From positions 1-7,402 of the forward strand of contig CAKUHW010000048.1 in assembly GCA_934659415.1 (NCBI GenBank): a DNA stretch of 7,402 nucleotides. Reading direction: 5' to 3'. How positions within the stretch are numbered: position 1 is the stretch's first letter; each line of letters begins with the position of its first letter. The translations under genes were made by a program, and so were the position numbers. The notes beneath the pieces were generated by a model, which ran no database searches, was not told the DNA's origin, and saw only the letters and a list, made by a program, of their open reading frames with translations. Below, piece by piece: positions 1 to 4,647 of this stretch. The stretch is from an uncultured Oscillospiraceae bacterium (GTDB lineage: Bacteria; Bacillota; Clostridia; Oscillospirales; Oscillospiraceae).

Positions 1-132
1 GAAGCTCTCAAACCGCGCCAGCCAGGGGCCGTAGCGCCGGGCCAGCTGGGGGCCGTGCAGCTGCCAGTACCACCGCTCGCAGCCGGCGATTTGGTCCATG
101 TTGACGGTGTGCAGTACCATGGTGCGGAACAT
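1..132 (-). CDS. EthD-like dimeric alpha/beta-barrel protein, N-terminal 44 residues (cut by window edge)
   Basis: The reading frame opens at an ATG 2 nt after the TGA of the VOC gene and stays open to the left edge, so only 44 residues are visible. A GAGGAGGG ribosome binding site lies inside the last codons of the VOC gene, which argues for translational coupling. The start reads MFRTMVLHTVN, and residues 21-30 read WYWQLHGPQL, followed by ARRYGPWLARFESF. An N-terminal beta strand followed by a W-Y-x-x-x-HGP-x-L-A helix is the pattern of EthD/YciI-like ferredoxin-fold barrels (family knowledge), in which a HGP segment follows the first helix. These proteins are often small dimeric accessory or degradative enzymes. 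No substrate can be named from 44 residues. The assignment is by pattern recognition only and the C-terminal half is outside the window. Confidence 0.6.
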   Translation of the reverse strand, partial: MFRTMVLHTVNMDQIAGCERWYWQLHGPQLARRYGPWLARFESF

Positions 133-134
133 GC

Positions 135-539
135 TCAGCCCTCCTCAAAGATCTCGATGAGATTGCCGGTGTTGTCCCGGATGAAGACGCCGTAGGTGCC
201 GTCCACCTCGGCCACAAAGGCCACGTCCACCCCCATGGCCTCCAGCTGAACCTTGGCCGCCCGGCCGTCCCTCACGCCGAAGGAGATATGCTTGTTGCCG
301 TGGGTCATGAAGTCCAGGTTGGGGACTCTGCGCTCCGGCGGCAGGGGATTGCCGTCCGGCGGGCAGAAGATCTCCAGGAGAAAGCCCTTCCCCTGCATGT
401 GGCACACCCGCACGCCGGTGCCGGGGATCTCGCTGAAGTCCAGGGGCGTAAAGCCGAATACCCGCCGGTACCAGGCCACGGTCTCCTCCAGGTCGGGTAC
501 GCTGATGGCAAAGTGATTGATGCCGTTGATCTCTAACAT
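135..539 (-). CDS. VOC superfamily (glyoxalase/bleomycin-resistance fold) metalloprotein
   Basis: A complete 134-residue protein, the normal length for a single-chain VOC protein with two beta-alpha-beta-beta-beta modules (about residues 4-58 and 80-131). The four expected metal-ligand positions are present: His9 (in INHFAI), Glu56 (in LLEIF), His84 (in KHISF) and Glu129 (in LIEIF). The His/Glu/His/Glu spacing matches lactoylglutathione lyase and methylmalonyl-CoA epimerase relatives, so it is probably a functional metal-dependent isomerase, lyase or dioxygenase. The substrate cannot be read from the sequence. The start is supported by AAAGGAG 8 nt upstream of the ATG. It lies about 57 nt downstream of mnmE, and its stop is 2 nt before the EthD-like gene, so the last two genes form a tight pair at the end of the operon. 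The cytoplasm is the expected location, as no signal peptide is present. Confidence 0.85.
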   Translation of the reverse strand: MLEINGINHFAISVPDLEETVAWYRRVFGFTPLDFSEIPGTGVRVCHMQGKGFLLEIFCPPDGNPLPPERRVPNLDFMTHGNKHISFGVRDGRAAKVQLEAMGVDVAFVAEVDGTYGVFIRDNTGNLIEIFEEG

Positions 540-596
540 GGGGTCCGCTCCTTTCTTTTTGCCGCTCTCATTCCGGGCAGGCCCGGCAAAGCCGCG

Positions 597-2000
597 CTAT
601 TTTCCCACACAGAACCGTTCAAAAATGCGGGCGGTGACATCCTCCCGCACCACCCGGCCGGTGAGCTCGCCCAAGGCCTCCAGGGCCTGCTCCACATCGG
701 TGAGCACCGCATCGGGAGAGAGCCCGCTCGCCAGGGCCTGCCGGGCACGGTCCACCGCCGCCCCCGCGCGGCGGGCGCAGTCCGCCTGAAAGGCGGTGGT
801 GAGCAGCGCCCCCGGGCGCATACCGCTGTCCCCGGGAAAGAGGGCGGCCACCGCCCGCTCCAGCTCGTCCAGCCCCTGCCCCGTGGCCGCCGAGAGCCAC
901 ACAGCCGCCGCGGGCGGCCGCAGTCCCGCGGCCGCAGTGCGCAGCACGGCGGCAGGGTCGCCGCCGCCCAGGTCCCGCTTGGTGACCACGGCGATCCACT
1001 TTTCGCACTCCGCGGCCCGATCCAGCACCGCCCGGTCCTCCTCCGTCCAGGGCGAGGAGCCGTCCAGCACGGCCAGCACCAGCTCGGCCCCTGCCGCGGC
1101 CGCCCGGCTGCGCTCTACCCCCAGGCGCTCCACCGGATCGGCGGTGTCCCGCAGACCGGCGGTGTCCGTCAGCCGCAGCAGCACGCCGCCCAGGGTCAGC
1201 CGCTCCTCCACGGTGTCCCGGGTGGTCCCGGGCACCGGGGTGACGATGGCCCGCTCGTACCCCAGCAGGGCATTGAACAGAGTGGACTTCCCCGCATTGG
1301 GCCGGCCCAGCATGGCGCAGGGCACGCCGTCCACCAGCGCCCGGCCCCGCCGGTAAGAACCGGCCAGAGCGTCCAGCTGCCGCCCAGCGGCGGCCAGGGC
1401 GGCGCGGATCTCCTCCGCCTCAAAGGGCTCGATATCCTCATCCGGGTAGTCCAGCACCGCGTGAAAGTGGGCCATCAGATCAGTCAGGCCGCTGTAAATG
1501 GTCTCGATGCGCTCCGCCAGCGCGCCCCCCAGCTGCCCGGCGGCCTGACGGACGGCGGCGGGAGTCTGGGCGTGGATCAGATCTGCCACCGCCTCGGTGG
1601 CGGTCAGGTCCAGCTTCCCGTTCAGAAAGGCCCGGCGGGTGAATTCCCCGGGGCCCGCCTGGCGGGCTCCGGCGGAAAACAGCGCCTCCAGCCCCAGGGC
1701 CAGCGCCGCGGGAGACCCGTGGCACTGCAGCTCCGCGGTGTCCTCTCCGGTGTAGGATGCCGGGGCGCGGGACACCGTGGCCAGGCAGCGGTCGATGACG
1801 TACCCCTCCCGGTCCCGCAGGGCGCCGTATACCAGCTGGCGGTCGGGCTGCCGGGACATGGGCTCCCCCCGGAAAGGGGTGAATACCCGGTCCAGCACGG
1901 CGGCGGACTCCGGCCCGGACAGGCGGAGGATCCCGATGGCGCAGGGAACGGCCGGGGTGGCGATGGCGGCGATGGTGTCGCCCATGGCGCGCGCTTCCAT
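597..2000 (-). CDS. mnmE: tRNA uridine-5-carboxymethylaminomethyl modification GTPase MnmE (TrmE)
   Basis: MnmE works with MnmG to install the 5-carboxymethylaminomethyl group on U34 of tRNAs that read two-fold split codons, using a folate one-carbon unit and GTP. The protein is 467 residues from the chosen ATG (usual length about 455-465). Residues 8-18 (DTIAAIATPAV) open the formyl-tetrahydrofolate-binding N-terminal domain, and QCHGSP (92-97) and PGEFTRRAFLNGK (117-129) are hallmark motifs. The G domain shows GRPNAGKS (232-239, P-loop), TTRD (259-262), DTAG (279-282), TKRD (340-343) and SAATG (370-374). The C terminus is FCVGK, the catalytic Cys motif. The chosen start is 2 nt after the rfbA stop and has no clear ribosome binding site, so translational coupling is likely. 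An ATG five codons in (1985-1983, MGDT) fits the family N terminus slightly better and is an alternative. Longer upstream extensions overlap rfbA and are not real. It sits away from the usual jag/mnmG neighbours. Confidence 0.97.
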   Translation of the reverse strand: MEARAMGDTIAAIATPAVPCAIGILRLSGPESAAVLDRVFTPFRGEPMSRQPDRQLVYGALRDREGYVIDRCLATVSRAPASYTGEDTAELQCHGSPAALALGLEALFSAGARQAGPGEFTRRAFLNGKLDLTATEAVADLIHAQTPAAVRQAAGQLGGALAERIETIYSGLTDLMAHFHAVLDYPDEDIEPFEAEEIRAALAAAGRQLDALAGSYRRGRALVDGVPCAMLGRPNAGKSTLFNALLGYERAIVTPVPGTTRDTVEERLTLGGVLLRLTDTAGLRDTADPVERLGVERSRAAAAGAELVLAVLDGSSPWTEEDRAVLDRAAECEKWIAVVTKRDLGGGDPAAVLRTAAAGLRPPAAAVWLSAATGQGLDELERAVAALFPGDSGMRPGALLTTAFQADCARRAGAAVDRARQALASGLSPDAVLTDVEQALEALGELTGRVVREDVTARIFERFCVGK

Positions 2001-2002
2001 GC

Positions 2003-2860
2003 TCAAAGCCCCATCAGGCGCTGGCCGTAGGGGGTCATTTTCATGGCCGCCCCCAGCTCGTGCAGGGCGTCCCGGGTGAGGAAGCCCGCCCGCCAGGCCT
2101 CCTCCTCGATGCAGCCCACATACAGGTGCAGGTCCCGCTGCAGATTGGCCACGCACTGGGCGGTCTCCAGCAGGGTGTCCGCCGTACCGGCGTCCTTCCA
2201 GAGATAGCTGCTCTCCAGCGGCAGGACCCGGAGAGCCCCCTCCCGGAGATAGGCCAGGTTCACGTCGGTGATCTCCAGCTCGCCCCGGGCGGAGGGGGTG
2301 AGCCCCGCCGCGATGGACATGGCCCGGCTGTCGTAAAAATAGAGGCCGGGAATGATGTAATTGGAGCGGGGGTTGGCAGGCTTCTCCTCAATGGAGATGG
2401 CCGTGCCGTCCGGGCCGAACTCCACCACGCCGAAGGGCCGGGGGTCGTCCACCCGGCAGCCGAACACGGTGGCTCCCCGGTTCTCTCCGGCGGCCCGGCG
2501 CAGCTGCTGGCTGAGATCGGGGGCCCAGAAGACATTGTCCCCCAGTACCAGGCATACGTCCCCGCCGCCCAGGACCTGTTCGCCGATGAGCAGCGCGTCG
2601 GCAATGCCCCGGGCCACCGGCTGCACCGCGTAGCGGATGGTCATGCCCAGCTGGCTCCCGTCCCCCAGCAGGGCGGAAAAGGTGCCCTCCTCCCCGGGCG
2701 GCACGATGATGAGCACCTCCCGGATCCCCGCCTGGATGAGCACGGACAGGGGGTAATAGATCAGGGGCTTGTCGTACACGGGCAGAAGGGGCTTGCACAC
2801 CGGACGGGTGATGGGATAGAGACGGGTGCCCCGCCCCGCGGCCAAAATAATTCCTTTCAT
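2003..2860 (-). CDS. rfbA: Glucose-1-phosphate thymidylyltransferase family protein (RfbA/RmlA)
   Basis: This family joins dTTP and glucose 1-phosphate to give dTDP-glucose, the first step to dTDP-rhamnose and other cell-surface sugars. The protein is 285 residues, the usual size. Motifs in order: ILAAGRGTRLYPIT (5-18, nucleotide-binding loop), KPLLPVYDKPLIYYPLS (23-39), LGDGSQ (65-70), LGDN (106-109, with the metal Asp108), EEKP (158-161, sugar-phosphate Lys160), SNY (166-168), ARGELEITDVN (191-201), and WKDAGT (221-226, with the second metal Asp223). The start is fixed by GGAGGG 6 nt upstream of the ATG. It begins 16 nt after the regulator gene ends and its stop is 2 nt from mnmE. Oddities: the canonical AGGSGTRL, SKQLLP and WLDTGT appear as AAGRGTRL, CKPLLP and WKDAGT, so this is a divergent member. 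No rfbB, rfbC or rfbD gene is adjacent, so the real product could be another NDP-sugar. Confidence 0.88.
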   Translation of the reverse strand: MKGIILAAGRGTRLYPITRPVCKPLLPVYDKPLIYYPLSVLIQAGIREVLIIVPPGEEGTFSALLGDGSQLGMTIRYAVQPVARGIADALLIGEQVLGGGDVCLVLGDNVFWAPDLSQQLRRAAGENRGATVFGCRVDDPRPFGVVEFGPDGTAISIEEKPANPRSNYIIPGLYFYDSRAMSIAAGLTPSARGELEITDVNLAYLREGALRVLPLESSYLWKDAGTADTLLETAQCVANLQRDLHLYVGCIEEEAWRAGFLTRDALHELGAAMKMTPYGQRLMGL

Positions 2861-2876
2861 ACCGGTCCCTCCGTTT

Positions 2877-3482
2877 TCAGCTTTGTGCGCCGCCCAGCTT
2901 CAGCTGGGACCAGAGCACGAGAATCGCCTGGCCGGGTATGCCAAGCAGGTAGATGAGCCACACGTTGAAGCCGAACTGCAGCAGCGTCAGGTGGATGCAG
3001 GCCAGAACGGTCCACACCAGCAGGGAGATGATGAGGAAATTCCGCCGCCGGTTGAACCACAGGGTATTGAACACCAGCCACACGATCATGCACACCGGCG
3101 CGGCGTATAGAAAAACCAGCCAGTGGAGCGCCCGCACCCCCGCCACCAGATTGAGGATGACAAAGGTGAGGGTGGCCGCCAGGCAGACCAGCAGCAGGCT
3201 GATGCCCAGGATGATGGCACGGTTGCGCAGCTCGCGGCCCTGATAGGTCTCCCGCGGCGGGAGCTGCGGCCGCTTTTCGCTGAGCAGGTCGTCCACCCGC
3301 ACCTGGAACAGGTCCGCCAGCTGCCGGAACACGGTCACGTCCGGCAGGGATTCTCCCCGCTCCCATTTGGATATGGCCTTGTCCGAGTAGTTCAGCCGGG
3401 CGGCCAGCTCCATCTGAGTCATGCCCGCGCCCCGGCGCAGCTCGGTGAGATTTTTCGCCACCACCTGTTTCAGATCCTCCAT
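2877..3482 (-). CDS. XRE-family HTH regulator with four C-terminal membrane helices
   Basis: A 201-residue protein with two parts. Residues 8-68 form a Cro/CI-type helix-turn-helix: LTELRRGAGMTQMELAARL, then SDKAISKWERGESLPDVTVF, ending in LADLFQVRVDDLL, the standard XRE pattern with the recognition helix around residues 33-41. Residues 88-192 are strongly hydrophobic and give about four membrane segments (near 89-112, 119-142, 148-169 and 172-191), with an RNRRR-like basic stretch at 144-148. Membrane-tethered XRE regulators of this layout are common in Clostridia, but their signal is unknown. The ATG is the only sensible start: it precedes the HTH directly and has AGAAGG as a weak ribosome binding site. 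Extensions farther upstream run into the degV gene and are not real. It is the first gene of the minus-strand operon, and its own promoter contains a phased direct repeat, which suggests autoregulation (inference). Confidence 0.9.
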   Translation of the reverse strand: MEDLKQVVAKNLTELRRGAGMTQMELAARLNYSDKAISKWERGESLPDVTVFRQLADLFQVRVDDLLSEKRPQLPPRETYQGRELRNRAIILGISLLLVCLAATLTFVILNLVAGVRALHWLVFLYAAPVCMIVWLVFNTLWFNRRRNFLIISLLVWTVLACIHLTLLQFGFNVWLIYLLGIPGQAILVLWSQLKLGGAQS

Positions 3483-3505
3483 GGAAACACCGCCTTCTGC
3501 ACTTC

Positions 3506-3537
3506 TTGCCCTGAATATATCATAGTTTTGCCCTGAA
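3506..3537. repeat. Direct repeat TTGCCCTGAA (two 10-bp copies), candidate operator of the XRE regulator
   Basis: Two identical copies of TTGCCCTGAA lie at 3506-3515 and 3528-3537. The copies start 22 bp apart, about two helical turns, so they face the same side of the DNA. On the minus strand each copy (TTCAGGGCAA) immediately follows a promoter hexamer, the -35 and the -10 respectively. This is the expected place for a repressor that controls its own gene; XRE proteins often bind as dimers to repeated sites. Binding by the adjacent XRE protein is inference. Confidence 0.65.
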
Positions 3538-3542
3538 AACAA
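3514..3542 (-). promoter_or_regulatory. Promoter of the XRE-rfbA-mnmE-VOC-EthD operon
   Basis: Reading the minus strand, TTGTTT (3542-3537) is followed after exactly 17 bp by TATATT (3519-3514). The -10 matches the consensus at 5 of 6 positions; the -35 is weak (TTG only), as expected for a regulated promoter. The predicted transcript start is near 3507, giving a leader of about 25 nt before the ATG at 3482. Confidence 0.7.
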
Positions 3543-3557
3543 TGGAAAATGTGTAAA

Positions 3558-3596
3558 CTCTACCGGCGGTAGAGCCCCGGTCCAGGCGGCTCTACC
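3558..3596. promoter_or_regulatory. Cluster of CTCTACC/GGTAGAG half-sites between divergent promoters
   Basis: CTCTACC (3558-3564), GGTAGAG (3568-3574) and CTCTACC (3590-3596) form a perfect 7-bp palindrome with a 3-bp centre and a second, wider 9-bp palindrome (GGTAGAGCC at 3568-3576, GGCTCTACC at 3588-3596). CTCTACCGGC is directly repeated with a 32-bp period. A related GGCGGTAG sits at 3629-3636, just upstream of the degV -35. Because neither predicted transcript covers this block, it is more likely a protein-binding site on DNA than an RNA structure. No regulator can be assigned. Confidence 0.55.
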
Positions 3597-3637
3597 GGCC
3601 GGGAACCAGGGGGATAGGCCGGACACGCGGCGGTAGC

Positions 3638-3667
3638 TTGTCAGAACGCCCCAGCATCCCGTATGCT
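3638..3667 (+). promoter_or_regulatory. Promoter of the DegV-family gene
   Basis: TTGTCA (3638-3643, 5 of 6 consensus) and TATGCT (3662-3667, 4 of 6) are separated by 18 bp. The predicted start is near 3674, leaving a leader of about 25 nt with AGGAGG at 3685-3690. An imperfect palindrome with arms GCCCCAGCAT (3648-3657) and ATGCTGAAGGGGC (3663-3675) covers the -10 and the start site and may be an operator (inference). Confidence 0.65.
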
Positions 3668-3698
3668 GAAGGGGCAAATACGACAGGAGGTCTTTTTT

Positions 3699-4565
3699 AT
3701 GCGAGACTATGTGATCTTTACCGACTCCGCCTGCGACATCCCCCCCGCGCTGCTGCAGGAGTGGGGCGTGCGCTGCGAGAGCCTCAGCTTCCGCTTCCAC
3801 GGCGAGGACCGGGAGTGGGCCAACGGCGAGATGGCCCCGGCCGAGTTTTACGCCCGGATGCGCGCCGGCCAGGTGGCCACCACCTCCGCCGTGAACATCG
3901 ACACCTTCAAGCGCGCCTTTGAGGAGGAGCTGGCCGCCGGCCGCGACGTGCTCTACCTGGGCTTTTCCTCCGGCCTGAGCGCCACCTGCCAGTCCGGTAT
4001 CATGGCCGGGCGCGAGCTGGAGGAGGAGCACCCCGGCAGCCGGGTGGTGGCGGTGGATACCCTGTGCGCCTCCGCCGGGTTCGGAATGCTGGTATATCTG
4101 GCGGTTCAGCGAAAGAAGGCCGGAGCCACACTGGATGAGGCCGCCCAGTTCGCCCGGGACACCATCCCCCACCTTTGCCACTGGTTCACCGTGGACGACC
4201 TGAAGTACCTCAAGCGGGGCGGCCGGGTGAGCGCCACCGCGGCCCTGCTGGGCGGCATGCTGGGCATCAAGCCCGTGCTCCATACGGACGACAGCGGCCA
4301 CCTGACGCCGGTGAGCAAGGTCCGGGGGCGCAAGGCATCCCTGGAGGCCCTGGCGGACCGCTATCTGGCCCTGGCCCAGAACCCGGGAGAGGGGCCCGTC
4401 TTCATCTCCCACGGCGACTGTCTGAAGGACGTGGAGGCCCTGAAGGGGATGCTCTGGACCAAGTGCGGCGCCAAGGTAGACCTGGTGTGCGATGTGGGGC
4501 CGGTCATCGGCGCCCACTCCGGCCCCGGCACGGTGGCCCTGTTCTTCCTGGGCCGGGAGCGCTGA
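3699..4565 (+). CDS. DegV-family (FakB-type) fatty-acid-binding protein
   Basis: DegV/FakB proteins hold a single fatty acid and present it to the FakA kinase, which makes acyl phosphate for phospholipid synthesis (family knowledge). The protein is 288 residues, typical for the family (about 280-290). Visible motifs: TDSACDIP at 8-15, TTSAVN at 61-66 in place of the usual TSQPS, the lipid-contact loop FSSGLSATCQS at 89-99, VDDLKYLKRGGRVS at 165-178, LLGGMLGIKPVL at 183-194, KVRGRKA at 207-213, and GAHSGPGTVALFF at 271-283, with His273 in the position of the fatty-acid carboxylate ligand. No signal peptide or membrane helix is present, so it is cytoplasmic. The start is set by AGGAGG at 3685-3690, 8 nt before the ATG; an upstream in-frame ATG at 3663 overlaps the promoter and is rejected. 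It is a single-gene unit ended by the hairpin at 4607-4638. FakA is not in the window. Confidence 0.93.
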   Translation: MRDYVIFTDSACDIPPALLQEWGVRCESLSFRFHGEDREWANGEMAPAEFYARMRAGQVATTSAVNIDTFKRAFEEELAAGRDVLYLGFSSGLSATCQSGIMAGRELEEEHPGSRVVAVDTLCASAGFGMLVYLAVQRKKAGATLDEAAQFARDTIPHLCHWFTVDDLKYLKRGGRVSATAALLGGMLGIKPVLHTDDSGHLTPVSKVRGRKASLEALADRYLALAQNPGEGPVFISHGDCLKDVEALKGMLWTKCGAKVDLVCDVGPVIGAHSGPGTVALFFLGRER

Positions 4566-4606
4566 AAACCGCCCCGGCGGGCAGAACAGACTCTACGGAC
4601 AAAAAT

Positions 4607-4638
4607 ATCCCCGGCGGTTCAGAAGAACCGCCGGGGAT
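4607..4638. terminator. Bidirectional intrinsic terminator between the convergent DegV and Wzy_C genes
   Basis: A perfect 14-bp stem (ATCCCCGGCGGTTC at 4607-4620, GAACCGCCGGGGAT at 4625-4638) with an AGAA loop. On the plus strand it is followed by a T-rich run (TTTGTATTTATGCCTTTTT), on the minus strand by TATTTTTGT. It lies 42 nt after the degV stop and 10 nt after the Wzy_C gene stop, so it can end both transcripts. Confidence 0.9.
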
Positions 4639-4647
4639 GCTTTGTAT

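Noticed and set aside
558..590. Inverted repeat TTTGCCG/CGGCAAA between mnmE and the VOC gene, with an inner CCGGG/CCCGG
   Set aside because: On the transcribed strand it is followed by an A-rich ribosome binding region rather than T residues, so it is not a terminator. It could be a small processing hairpin, but nothing supports that.
2001..2156. N-terminal extension of mnmE into rfbA
   Set aside because: The extra residues are Pro/Gly/Arg-rich, match nothing in MnmE and overlap the conserved rfbA C terminus.
2060..2956. 298-codon open frame on the plus strand antisense to rfbA
   Set aside because: No recognisable motif and a Q/H/G-rich composition; rfbA on the other strand has clear family motifs.
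3483..4517. Long N-terminal extension of the XRE regulator frame
   Set aside because: It would cross the promoter region and most of the degV gene in antisense; the HTH domain starts right after the internal ATG at 3482.
4571..4585. GC-rich short inverted repeat just after degV
   Set aside because: Too short and not followed by T residues; the perfect hairpin at 4607-4638 explains termination.
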